Below are positions 44,574 to 55,370 of a stretch of 64,000 nucleotides of DNA, piece by piece. The notes beneath the pieces are model-generated. The model was not told the DNA's origin. It saw only the letters and a list, made by a program, of their open reading frames with translations, and searched no databases. The stretch's first letter is position 1. Each line of letters begins with the position of its first letter. A program made the translations under genes and the position numbers. This DNA is from Biscogniauxia marginata (taxonomy: Eukaryota > Ascomycota > Sordariomycetes > Xylariales > Xylariaceae), in assembly GCA_022695795.1 (NCBI GenBank), contig MU404055.1, positions 186,001 to 250,000 on the forward strand. Reading direction: 5' to 3'.

Positions 44574-46213
44574 ATGGCGCCGTCTGTTGTCCATCTACCG
44601 GACGGTCAGAACTTTACCGTGCAGCCAGTCTTTTCTGGCTTGTTCTTCAAATCCAACGAGCTCAACACCCACCCCGCCCCGTTTCCCTCGGGCTGGACGG
44701 TCGTCCTGCACAGCGAGGACAGCTCTGAGGACCCCCCCGGCTCTGGTGATCACCGTAACGGCCATCACCACGGTGGCCAGCACCATGATGGCCACGAACA
44801 TCACAAGAGACGAAGTCACATCCACAAATACAACCGGCCAACCCTGCAAAATGACACCATCTTCATCTCTTCCATCTCGAACCCCTCCAGCAGCGATTAC
44901 AAGCCGCACTCTAGCCCGTCCCGCCAGATCGCGTTGATGCTCTGGGTAACGCTCTACTGGTATTTCCAACAGCCCGAGCCGTCACCCTACCTAGACACCG
45001 AGCACTCAAAGCACACACCACTCGAGGCCAAGCCGAAGGGCGACTGGCGCATCAAGATAAAGCGCGATGGGGTTTTTCGCACGAAGAATATGATTCCGAA
45101 ACTTGAACGCATGGGCCTGATAAGAACTTTCGAATCGGCCGTAGGAACGAGCATCGAGGAGAACAACCAGGGCTGGGATAACATGTTTGTTAGTCGGAGC
45201 ATGTTTTGGCAGATCCACAGTGGACTGTTCCTCTTCACCTTGCAGCCGATGAAGCATAGCACCTCTAATCCTGGGTCGCCGGTTACTAGCCGTCCTACAT
45301 CGCCAGTGAAGAGCGAGATGATAACAAATACCATTGCTTCGGCAACTTCGTCCAATTGTAGCCTGGCCACAGACTTACCCGGGGGACCGATTCCGACCAC
45401 TTTGACTAGTGTACCGAGTTTTCCTATCGGACCATACTACTCGTCCTCTCATCTGCCGACTTTCTACCCCCCAGCTCCCTTACAGTACACTATAACGAAC
45501 AATATCCGGCACCCACTCAGACAGAAGCCTCCACGCATGGGTGAGATTTTCTACACACGCTTTGTACCTAGTGTAGGGAAGTATCTCTCGTTCCGGGTCG
45601 CATCCCTCTCACCGAAGCCTGTTCCTTGCTTGGGTCCCGTCGGACCCGGTGAAAAGGAGCATAATCACCTAAGTACACTCGCCGACACGGCACTCCTTCA
45701 GATGTGGCTATCAAATCCACGGGTGCAGGCATTCTGGGGTGCGTACCATCCCGACTTCCTCTCTGATGCTCTGAAGTCGCGGCATTCATTTCCCGCCATC
45801 GGGATGTGGGATGGCGTGCCATTTGGGTATTTCGAGCTATACTGGGTGAAGGAGGACCCGTTGGGCCAGCGCATGGGCAACGATGCGCAAGATTTCGACC
45901 GGGGCTTACATGTGCTGGTCGGAGAGGAGTGGGCTAGAGGAAAGGTAAATTATTGGTTGACGAGTCTAGTCCATTGGTGTTGGCAGGCTGATTACCGTAC
46001 AATGAATATCTGCCTCGAGCCAAGAGTCGACAACACTAGGTGAGTGTGACTTTGTTTCTCAAATGTATATATAGAGAATATTGACGGATGTATAGGTTCA
46101 TCCCGCATCTTGAGAACGCGGGGTTTATGAAAGAGAAGCAGATATCGTTTCCGCACAAACAGGCGTGGCTCTTCCGTTTAAGAAGAGACGCTTGGGAAGG
46201 GCCAGCTCTATGA
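44574..46213 (+). CDS. Siderophore-biosynthesis N-hydroxyornithine acyltransferase (SidF/SidL type)
   Basis: GNAT-fold enzyme of the AlcB/IucB-like family that acylates N5-hydroxyornithine in hydroxamate siderophore synthesis (SidF uses anhydromevalonyl-CoA, SidL acetyl-CoA). Exons 44574-46039 and 46096-46213 (56-nt intron, donor GTGAGT), 1584 nt, 527 aa. Family marks are VVHLPDGQNF and GLFFKSNELNTHPAPFPSGW at the start. The catalytic half has WLSNPRVQAFWGAYHPDFL, SFPAIGMWDGVPFGYFELYW, DRGLHVLVGEEWARG, and RFIPHLENAGF after splicing. The C-terminus EGPAL is not a canonical peroxisomal signal, which favours a SidL-like cytosolic enzyme over SidF, but this is not decisive. Residues 59-85 form a His-rich insert (about ten His) that is unlikely to be catalytic. 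A siderophore transporter lies 8.5 kb upstream. Confidence 0.85.
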
Positions 46214-47027
46214 GAAGGAGGATCAACCTTTTGTTTGGTTGTTGACTCAAAATAATAATCTCACCAAAGCGACATGTGGATAATTATAGACAACATTGAG
46301 CTAAAAAGGAGTAAACGTTTCTCGGGAAACAGGCGATGATAATAACAGATACAATAGAGTGTCGAATCTGAGTGTCGAAACCAAGTGTTGCTAGTTAATA
46401 GGTATTTGCAACCAAGTACACTAGCCTTCGATCTGCTAGTAAGTAAGATTTGATTAATGATACTAATTTGTGGATATGAGGTTAGGATTCGATTCCAGTA
46501 GATTAGCGGGACGTTGCTGGGTGGTGATTACAAATGTTGTGCTACGGCAGGATCGCGCTCGCTCGATAGAAAAGGCGAGTTGACGATAGCTTAATAATTA
46601 ATTCCTCAATAAGAAAGCCACGCAACCTTAGCGCAGTTGAATGCTTCGGGACCGAGTCTTGCGAGTCTCAGCCCCTAGGGAACAAGCAACTTATAATGAT
46701 CTCATAGATACCTACCTAACACACACTCCGGCTCTTAAAACTATCGATTGCTTTATATATTACATTCACTTCTCATCGACATCGTCTCCTGACTGACACG
46801 TTAATCGACAAAAGACAGGATACTTGAGACTCACCTACGAACACGGTAATAGTGGTGGATCACTTCGTCTTACACACATACCTACCTTACCCAGGTATAA
46901 CCGGAGAGTTACTGCACGAGAAAAGGCCCTGTTCCACACCGATATCTACATCTACCGATCTTTATCAACATACGGATTCTAACCCTGGTCCGGCCGTGCT
47001 CGGGTCAAATACACCTAAAAATACAAC
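46214..47027. other. Spacer between acyltransferase and NmrA-like gene
   Basis: AT-rich 3' region then the C/A-rich leader of the NmrA-like gene (from about 46740). No frame with domain or coding bias. Confidence 0.5.
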
Positions 47028-47957
47028 ATGGCCACCCGCACGATCCTCGTCGTGGGAGCAACCGGCCAGCAAGGAACCGCCGTCTTAGAGGCCCTATCAG
47101 AGTTCACCTCATCATCATCATCATCATCATCATCAACGCCCTCTATCCCCAAGATTAAAATACTAGCCCTCACGCGCTCGGCCTCCTCGCCCAAGGCCCG
47201 CGCCCTGCCCTCGACGTACCCGGGCCTCGACCTCGAGCTCGTCGAGGGCAACACCCGGGACCCGGGCCCCATCTTCGCCGCGCACCCGGACATCGACGCC
47301 GTCTTCAGCTACACGACGCCGCCGGACGAGGTGCCGCAGGCGCGCGCTCTGATCGACGCCGCCGCCGCGTCAGGCCGGGTATCGCACTTTGTGTTCTCGT
47401 CGGTGGACCACGGCGGCGAGCCCAAGTCGTGGGACAGCCCGACCGAGATCCCGCACTTCCGCGAGAAGCACGAGATCGAGGTGCACCTGCGCGCGGCCTG
47501 CGGCGGTGGCGGTAGGAAAGATAAGAATAAGAAGATGACGTATACGATCCTCCGCCCCGTCGCCTTCATGGACAACCTGAACCCGACGAGCGCCTTTGGC
47601 GCCGCGTTCGCGAGCCTCTGGGCCACGATGCCGCGGGACACCAAGCTCCAGGTCGTCAGCGTGCGCGACATCGGGCGCGCGGCCGCGCGCGCCCTGCTGC
47701 TGCTGCAGACCGACGCGGGCCGGTCAAGGTACGCGGACCGCGCCGCCGGCCTGCAGCTCCCGCAGGCGTGGACAGTCGTCGGCTGGGGCGTCCGCTGGGC
47801 CGCGCGCGAGGTCGGGCTCATGTTCCGCTGGTTCGAGACGGACGGGTACGGGGTCGACATCGCGGCCCTGCGGCGCGAGGAGCCGGGCTTGCAGGACTTT
47901 GAGACGTGGCTTAGGGAGAGTAGCCGGTTTGAGTGTGGGAGGGGGAGGGGGGAGTGA
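47028..47957 (+). CDS. NmrA-like NAD(P)-binding Rossmann protein
   Basis: Atypical short-chain dehydrogenase/NmrA family: redox sensors or oxidoreductases that bind NAD(P). Single exon, 309 aa, normal for the family. The dinucleotide motif GATGQQG is at residues 10-16 after a hydrophobic first strand (TILVVGATGQQG). Further marks are LDLELVEGNTRDPGPI (end of strand 2-3 unit), FVFSSVDHGGEPK, HFREKHEIEVHLR and YTILRPVAFMDNL, typical of NmrA proteins. The catalytic Tyr of classical SDRs is absent, as usual in this family. A Ser run at about 28-37 is encoded by a TCA/ATC microsatellite, and coding DNA after it is very GC-rich. The ATG follows CAAC and starts exactly before the Rossmann strand. 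Converges on the MFS gene 295 bp away. Confidence 0.88.
   Translation: MATRTILVVGATGQQGTAVLEALSEFTSSSSSSSSSTPSIPKIKILALTRSASSPKARALPSTYPGLDLELVEGNTRDPGPIFAAHPDIDAVFSYTTPPDEVPQARALIDAAAASGRVSHFVFSSVDHGGEPKSWDSPTEIPHFREKHEIEVHLRAACGGGGRKDKNKKMTYTILRPVAFMDNLNPTSAFGAAFASLWATMPRDTKLQVVSVRDIGRAAARALLLLQTDAGRSRYADRAAGLQLPQAWTVVGWGVRWAAREVGLMFRWFETDGYGVDIAALRREEPGLQDFETWLRESSRFECGRGRGE
47109..47135 (+). repeat. (ATC)n microsatellite inside the NmrA-like gene
   Basis: Nine or so ATC/TCA units encoding a Ser run between the first helix and the second strand of the Rossmann fold; length changes in threes would be tolerated. Confidence 0.85.
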
Positions 47958-48252
47958 GAGAGGGGTGTAATTTGAAAAATAAATAAAAAAGGGGAGGGAT
48001 GAGGGAGTTTTGGTGGTTGTGTTTGGGGGTTGTGCGTGGTATTATAGGTATTTCTAATGAGAGATAGCGTTAACACCACACTACACTATACTACATGGCA
48101 CTACACAACACTGCTATGCGTATCCAAGTGTTAGATTTGTTGTTTCTGAGCTTTAACCTCCCCCCTTCAATGTTTGCATATATATATACTCGATCTTGTT
48201 AAACTGTTCATAGCCCCCCTATCCTTTTATTTCCTTTCATTTCCTCCCAAGC

Positions 48253-50353
48253 CTACGAACTGCGCCGCCCGTAGGGCTCGAAAGGGAACGCAGCGGCGAC
48301 GCCGGCCATGGCGAGATAGAGCGCGGCGCAGACATACATGGGCACGGGGGTAGAGGTATCAGCGGCGGTGGCGACGACGGCGGAGACGATGCCCATGGCG
48401 CGGTTGCAGGCGACGCCGATGCCGTTGCCGGTGGCGCGGTGCGCGCTGGGCAGGACCTCGGGCGTGTAGGCGTACAGGCAGCCGTAGTAGATGTTGAGGC
48501 AGAAGGTGATGGCGCAGCTGAAGCCGACGTTCTGCGCCGACGTGGTCACGGCCGTGTAGGCGAAGAAGAAGGCCATGGTCAGCAGCGAGCCGATGACCAT
48601 GGTGTACCGGCGCCCGAGCAGGCGCGTGTCGCACAGCCAGCCCGCCGCCATCGGCCCGAAGATGCTGGACACGTTGGCCAGGCTGTAGTTGCGCCACGTC
48701 TCGTACGGCCCGTCGCCCGAGTTCACGCCCCGGCTCGCGAGGTAGGTGCTGGATTGTCGTGTTAGCCCGATCGTGGTGGAATGGGGGAGAAAGAAAGAAA
48801 GAAAGAAAGAAAGCGGGAAAGAAAGGGGAAGGGGGGGCACCGTGCCTTAGAAAGGCGTAGAAGAGGGGGTATCTATGGTTCAAATTAGCTGGTTTACAGG
48901 GCAACTCGAGTAAGTTTGGGTTCTGGAGCCGTACGCAAGTCCGATTAATGTCCAAGATAGCCATATGAGCGACGTTGAGATGGCGATTTTCCTCGTCGCG
49001 AACAGTCCGGAGAGGTGAATAAACGTCTCGCCGAGAGAGAAGCGCTTCCCGCTATGGGCGCTCTTCACCACCCCGCAAGCCTGCAGGCTCTCGGCGGTGA
49101 GCGAGCAAGGCCGATTGTACCTTTTCGCGAGGACTTGGAGATTCTCTACCAGCTCGGCGTCCTTCCCGACTCCGAGGTGGTACTTGGGCGTCTCTTTCAA
49201 ACGCACGACGGTGACGCGCAGAACCGACATGACGAAGACGAGGGCGCCGGACGTATACATAACGTACCTCCACCCCTGATTCGATTCTCTGGGACAGTCG
49301 GCAGCTGATTCGCAATTCCATACCGCGGGAACTGATACAGGGCCAAGGTTTGAGAAGATGAGCCTTATCACCTTTCAGGGGAGGTGGGGTAGGGGGTCAG
49401 GAGGGACGCACCTAAGAATCCCCAACAGATGAAGCCCGTGACGGCCTGGCCGAGGCCCCACCAGCAGGCCAGGAACGTCAGCACCCACTGCTTGTCGCTG
49501 GGGAGGAACTCGAGGAAGACGGTGGTGTCGAGGATCAGGTTGCCGCCGCCGCCGAAGCCGCCGAGGGCGACGAAGAAGCCGAGGGACGCCCAGCTCGGCG
49601 CCGCGCCGGCGACGATGGTCGCCGCGGAGCAGACGAAGAGCGATATGTTGAACGCCCAGCGCCGGCCGATGATGTCGGCGCCGAGGCCCCAGAACACGGC
49701 CCCCGTGAGCATGCCCACGTAGGTCGCGACGATCATGCCGTTGGCGTAGCCGGCGCCGCCGAACTCCTTGAAGGCCGGCGCCGCGATGTTCGACGGCAGC
49801 AGGAGGATCAGGGAATCAACGGCGTAGCTAGCATTAGAGAGAGAAGTAAAAAAGAGGCACGTTAGTTTAAACACAAGTTATTCTGAGAGCTTCTTAGGAA
49901 CTTCGGAAAGGGGGATTGGGGGAGAAGGGGGAGGGAGAGGGGGAGGGGGTCTCTCTAACTAACCCAAAGCCGTTCAGCACGAAGAGCTTCCAGTGGTAGG
50001 TAGTCCAGCCGATCTCGTCGATGGCCTATAAAAAAGTTAATGCATGTTCGTTAGTTACATAGTCAGTTTCCTCGGCGATTTGTCTTCACATAGCCAAGCT
50101 TTGTTGTTCACTTTCACGTTTTTTTTTCGTAGGTTGGGTCGGCTTCTCTCACATTGTTCACCAGATGCATCTTCGCGTTCAGCGCGGGATCTAGGTCCTG
50201 GAGCGCTAGGATGTCCTCGCCGTCGTGTCGCGTGTTGCCGTGAGCGCCGTCGTCGATGCCGATTTCGCCTTCGAGAAGGCTGGGGTCTCGCCGCTTTTCA
50301 TTCCCGCCCGTCCCCTCTTCCTTCTGGCTCTTGCCGATACTTGAGGCGCTCAT
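48253..50353 (-). CDS. MFS transporter (SV2/metabolite:H+ symporter-like), six exons
   Basis: Twelve-helix major facilitator, substrate unknown. Exons: 50153-50353, 49964-50025, 49412-49827, 48935-49331, 48846-48872 and 48253-48748; 1599 nt, 532 aa. The product opens with a hydrophilic Ser/Gly/Asp-rich tail, then AIDEIGWTTYHWKLF and GFGYAVDSLILLLPSN (helix 1), GADIIGRRWAFN (MFS motif A), FLPSDKQWVLTF, GWRYVMYTSGALVF, RLKETPKYHLG, the segment LAYPLFYAFLSTYLASRG (assembled from exons 4-6), and GWLCDTRLLGRRYTMV (second motif A). Introns 1-4 are GT-AG. Intron 5 (48749-48845) begins GC, the only donor that keeps the conserved reading, and contains a CTTT microsatellite. Fungal relatives are annotated as sugar or SV2-like transporters; substrate prediction is not possible. 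Confidence 0.87.
48789..48813 (+). repeat. (AAAG)n microsatellite in an MFS intron
   Basis: Six or so AAAG units (CTTT on the coding strand) inside the GC-AG intron of the MFS gene, providing its polypyrimidine tract. Confidence 0.85.
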
Positions 50354-51638
50354 AGCTAGCTATAGCTTGCGTCTGGGGGCACAGGGCCCTTGGTGTCTTG
50401 TACAAAAGGTAAGGTTCAAGTTTTCTTCCTTATTCTTTCCCCCTTTCTCTTTTCTTTTCACATTGGAGTGATATCGAGTGTAAACGGGGGAAGGGTGCGG
50501 GTTTGTAGAAGAAGAGAGATCAGCAGAACGAGAGACACGAAGAAGATAAAGTACAATACATTGTAGTACAGAGGCTAGGCGGAATCGCCTCGCTATTATT
50601 GTTTATCTGAGCATATTCTTGCCAAGATCAGCTATCCGGGGTTCCAGTAGGGGTTATTAGATCCTTATCTTGCATGAATCCAAGATTTCGACTATGGCTC
50701 ATGGATAACTTAGATATGTCTCAGCTAGCTTATCTATCGAGTGCGAGATAGGCTCCCTACATGGCTGAGAGCGATAGGCTTCCTAGCTGAAGAGACCGAT
50801 ATAGGCCGTACTACGTAGACACAGGGCAGGGCTCCATTGTAGATATGATGATAGTCCTGCGTTGTTCCAAGATTATCGGTGATAACATTGATTGAGGTTA
50901 TTCAGACTAGGCGAAAATAGCTGCTTCCTCATGAGAACTATATAGGTTTTTAGAGTTCTTTACCCGGCGTTATTTGCGATTAAACTATTGTCAACGGATT
51001 TTGAGTATTTTGTAATTTGTGCCACTCGGCTGTGTAAGTTCGTTCGTGGAATGTAGTTTCAAAGTGATGACTGAGCATTGTCAGCAAGTTTCGGTTCGCT
51101 TTTCATTGAAAGCCGGCCATAAACTACCGTACAATACATGCAGCGATGAACCGGGTCTTCGGGCTAAATCTAAACCACGTGTGTAGCATCGGAATTCCGA
51201 TACCTACACTTGCGGGCTGGGTGACCCGATATTCTTAAAGGCTAGAACTATCTATATTAAGCCAATGGGCGCGTTGGGATACCCCACGTTTGATAAGTCC
51301 TTGGAGACACCAGGCTCTTTTATCTCCGGCTCCATGCCCGCCAAGGGGACAGACGCAACTCTGCGTCATTCTCAAAGCTGTAGCGAGTCCTAGAGGGTGT
51401 TGAAAGGTTCAAAAACCAATCACAGGCTTCATGATTACTTATTAGCATTTGGTCAAATCGTCAATGCGGGGATTGGTAATCCCACCCCTTCCCCAGTACT
51501 TAGTGGTAGCTAGGTTGGTAGGTGTATAGTCCTAGGCGGCTCAAATATAAGGTATGGAAAGAAGCACATAAGCTTTGAAATACATTTCTTTCCATTTCGC
51601 GAATGTTAAACAAGAAACTCCTCGCCAATTAGCCCGCC
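50354..51638. promoter_or_regulatory. Divergent spacer between MFS and PhoD genes
   Basis: Upstream regions of two divergent genes. No supported frame. T/C-rich near 50420-50460 (MFS leader side). A CACGTG core appears split as CCACGTGTG near 51176. Nothing else recognisable. Confidence 0.4.
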
Positions 51639-53862
51639 ATGGTTCGTGTCATCCCCCTCGTATCTTTAGTCGGAACGGCATCCGCGGCTTTCACGGGCAA
51701 CCTCAACTACTTGTCACCTTCAAGAAACCATGCGTCTCTCGGTGTTTCAATCAGCAAGGTTGCTAAGAGGACATATAGCAGCTCGCCTTGGGAGCCGGGC
51801 CAACTGAACTTCACTCATGGCATTGCTTCGGGAGACCCTTACGATGATAGTGTCATCTTATGGACTAGAGTCGCGCCAACTAACGATAACGACAAGAGCA
51901 ATGTCACAGTTTCGGGACACGTCCCCCTTTACGATCACTCTACTGAGCAATACGTCGCTTCGAGCAATGCTCCAGTCTGTGTTGAGTGGAAAATTAGTGA
52001 CTCGGAATCTTTCGATAACATTTTGGACTCTGGAAGAGCTTTTACTAGCTCAGATATCGACTACACTATCAAAGTATGGGGTCTGCTCGTTGTACATATT
52101 ATCAAACGCTAATTTTAGTTCCAAGGTTGAAGCAAGAAAATTGCATTCCTTCACCACGTATTGTAAGTTGGATTACCGATTCATACGAGCTCCTATTTCT
52201 ATACAGTTGCTTACGTTTTATTAGTTTACCAGTTCAATGTGTGCAATTCAAATAACGCCTCGCCTGTTGGTCGCACAAAGACTATACCTTCTCAAAACGA
52301 GGAAGTCTCTAGTTCTATCAGAATAGCTGTGTATTCATGCAGCAACTATCGTACGGCTCTTGTTAGTTTATATGACCGTACAGTATTCTAACCAAGGCGG
52401 CTAGCGTTTGGATTCTTCAATGCATATGGCAATCCTGTCAGAAAAGATTCAGTTGATTATGTCGTTCACTTGGGCGACTACATATATGAATATGCCAATG
52501 GGGAGTATGGTTGGGGCGATGCCTACGGCCGTATATCGCTCCCAGACCGCAACATAGCTACGTGTGTGAGACTTGGGCTCTTAGCTATGAATTTCTGCAC
52601 CACTGACAGATACGTAGGTTATATGATTACAGGAAGCGCATCGCAACTTACAGGACAGATCTAGACTTGATAGCGAGCCACCAGAGCTTCCCCTGGATAC
52701 CTGTATGGGACGACCATGGTTCGTTGCATTTCATGAACAACGAAAATTGAAGACTGTCATCTAATCATATACCAGAGGTTTCCGACAACTCGTGGCGCGA
52801 TGGCAATTCTCATATAAACAATACTGAAGATTCATTCATAACGGACGGCGGTGTATCAGTTGATCAGCTAAAGATGAACGCTGTCCGGGCCTACTTTGAA
52901 TGGAGTATGTGCTACACTACATCTCTCTTGGGAAATTGCTATATACGCTTACTCACACACCTGAAGTGCCAATTCGGCAGGTTGACATGGATGACAATCT
53001 TCGAATCTGGCGTTCTTTCCAGTTCGGCAACCTATTTGACCTCATCATGCTCGACACTCGGCAATATGATCGAGCCATTACGGACCTTTACTGGAACACC
53101 GAGTATGTTGCGGAAATCCACAACGATGCGAGCCGAACTCTCATGGGACCGCGACAAGAGGCATGGTTTTATCGTAGTCTCCGCGACAGCTCTGCACGAG
53201 ACGCCACTTGGCGCGTAATTGGCAACCAAATCGTTTTTAGCCGGGTCAATCTAAGTGTATTAACGGGGAACGATGAAGCTCCCTATAACTATGACCAATG
53301 GGATGGGTACCAAGCGAACCGCAATCGCACGTTCCACACAATATACGAGGATGATATCGGCAACAATATCTTCCTTGCCGGTGATTCTCATGCTTCTTGG
53401 GTGTCCGATCTTGTCTGGCTGGATGAACACCCCTATAATCCAGAAACCGGCGCTGGATCTATGGGTGTTGAATTTGCTGGGACCGCAGTGAGCTCCCCTT
53501 CACCAATCGGACAGAATGTTACACTCGATTTGGCAATGAGTGCTTCTGCGCTGTTGACGGCCGCAAATGCCGAGCTACAATGGCAGGAATTTTATTACCG
53601 AGGCTACTACGAGCTGTCCATCAGTCACGAGAAGGTCGAGGCTGCGTTCTTTGGCATCCCAACGAACTCCATCCGACAAGGATACGAGATATCTCTGGCA
53701 AACTTCACAGTCATTGCTGGGGAGAATAAGTTGCACCGGAGCAGCGGCTCTGCTGCAGAGGGGGTCGTCGAGAGTGGCAGTCTGAAAGGTGGCCTGGTGG
53801 TTCAGACAAATTTGACGCATGATACGAGCAGTGGAAAATGGTTCACTTATAACGGACCATGA
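51639..53862 (+). CDS. Secreted PhoD-like alkaline phosphatase, seven exons
   Basis: Metallophosphoesterase of the PhoD family, releasing phosphate from mono- or diesters outside the cell. Exons 51639-52073, 52126-52162, 52225-52350, 52405-52561, 52618-52718, 52776-52904 and 52967-53862; 1881 nt, 626 aa. Signal peptide MVRVIPLVSLVGTASAA. Then the PhoD N-terminal beta domain (NFTHGIASGDPYDDSVILWT, the VEARKLHSFTTYFYQFNVC junction), and metal-binding blocks YSCSNYPFGFFNAYG, VVHLGDYIYEYANGEYGWGD, PWIPVWDDHEVSDNSW and GDSHASWVSDL. All six introns are GT-AG and 50-62 nt; exon 2 is only 37 nt. Each of these blocks is completed only by splicing, so the longest clean frame (52900-53862) is a fragment. 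Several NxT/S sites suit secretion. No lesion seen. Confidence 0.9.
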
Positions 53863-54059
53863 AGTAATGTGGATATATGTTGAAATGAAACATTCGTTTT
53901 GGAACTAAAATAATTCACGAAAATACATTGCATGAACTATTGCTGCTAGTCTCTGGTAATAACAGGGTAGAGGCAACAAGACACTTAAAGTGGAAAGCCA
54001 TAATCGACGAGAGTGATATTCAATGGATAATAAATAGGGTATAATAAATTTCAGGATCA

Positions 54060-55205
54060 GAGAAGTGTTTTTTCAGACACTTCCAGCATATCCGTTGACC
54101 ATTCATGGCAAGAATGCCGTGCCCCTTCCCTTGCTGTCATCACATTGGCATAGATAGTCCGTTATGGTGATGGGGTTCTTTTCCAACTCTAGGATATTAA
54201 CATCGGCCAACCATTTCCCATTATCCTAGACCGAGACGACTGATTTGAACAGGAATGTTTCTTGGTCAATTAAACTAGTCTCATCCCAAGTGAGAAGTAT
54301 CTTCTAGTTGGTGAATGAGAGATGCAGTGATATTCCTTAGAACTTATCAGCACTCTTGCCATCATAGGGATGGATGATGCTCAACCAGAGTAGGATTGCA
54401 TCCCGGGGCGCGTATTCTCGATTCAGTAGGCGAAATCATGAATAGAATTCCCACACGACCGATGTTTCCGATGATATGGCGAATGCTCGTTGCGTCGCGA
54501 TTCTTGGCAGGGCCGGAAAGGAGATCCCCGGCTACAAACATGGAATCTTCGTAACCTACCGCGACGACCTCACCTCCCGAAGCCCGGACGGGGCGGTATA
54601 AAACCGCCCAGATTCGAACATGGCAATACAGGCGAAAGCGTCGGCCCGAGATTTTACTTTCCCAGATCTCGCGAATATCTCGACGTCGTGGGCCCAACGT
54701 GCTTCCGAAATCGGCTGGTCAAAGATAAGAATTCATTTCCGATGTCAAAACTGGTGGCTTCGGTTTGGGGGACTAGCAGCCTTGGATAAAGATGCCAAGA
54801 TGATACCGCGAGGAGGACGGCTTGATATCCTGCCTGCCGAGGAGGGTTACTCATCAACTTCTCCTGAATTTCCATGCAGTTGATTAATTGCTGAGGCGAC
54901 TTGCTCGACAGTAGTTCCCCCGTCGATGCGGACGCTATTTTGACATTGTCTGCAGTTAGAGCTAGCTGCCGGTGCCGCGGAGCTATGGACTCGTCTGCAC
55001 GTCTCAGCTGAGATCTTGTACGAGCTCGATGAAAATGGATACAGCCGCTTTAGCATCCCACACCCTCGCAAACATGCAAGTCAAGAGATGCATAGCAATG
55101 GCTGATTCACTCGAAGTCGCGGCAGCCCATATTGTAGTGCAATCAGCGCCAACATAAGCACGGAGCGGTCCATCATCCTTGGTGCCAGTAGGATTTACAT
55201 CCGGA
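54060..55205 (-). pseudogene. Decayed member of an uncharacterised fungal protein family
   Basis: Read on the minus strand, blocks of a protein remain: VNPTGTKDDGPLRAYVGADC and WAAATSSESAIAMHLLTCMF (about 55195-55090), RVWDAKAAVSIFIELVQDLS, then VRIWAVLYRPVRASGGEVVA, VGYEDSMFVAGDLLSGPAKN, RDATSIRHIIGNIGRVGILF (54600-54430), and SVVSV-stop-DNGKWLADVN plus ILELEKNPITITDY (about 54255-54140). They resemble a multi-copy family of hypothetical proteins in moulds for which I know no domain name. Stops and frame changes separate the blocks (for example TGA after QDLS and TAG before DNGKW). At least the TAG is where CAG would be natural. The longest clean piece, 54362-54697, would give only 111 aa. 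Clear pseudogene; function unknown. Confidence 0.6.
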
Positions 55206-55351
55206 CGAGCTAAGAATTATGGATGCCCGAATACCGCATGTCTCTAGAAGCTTCGTGGTTAAGGGGGGAATATCGTGAAGTAAGAAGCACAGTTTACGAG
55301 CATTCCTACGCAATTGTCCAGTTTCAGCTTCCTCTCTTCGTTGGGTTGTTA

Positions 55352-55370
55352 ATGCCTGTCTAACAGGCAT
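55352..55370. repeat. Perfect 8-bp inverted repeat, 3-nt loop
   Basis: ATGCCTGT and ACAGGCAT flank CTA. It lies just outside the decayed gene. Too short to call a terminator or element end. Confidence 0.6.
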
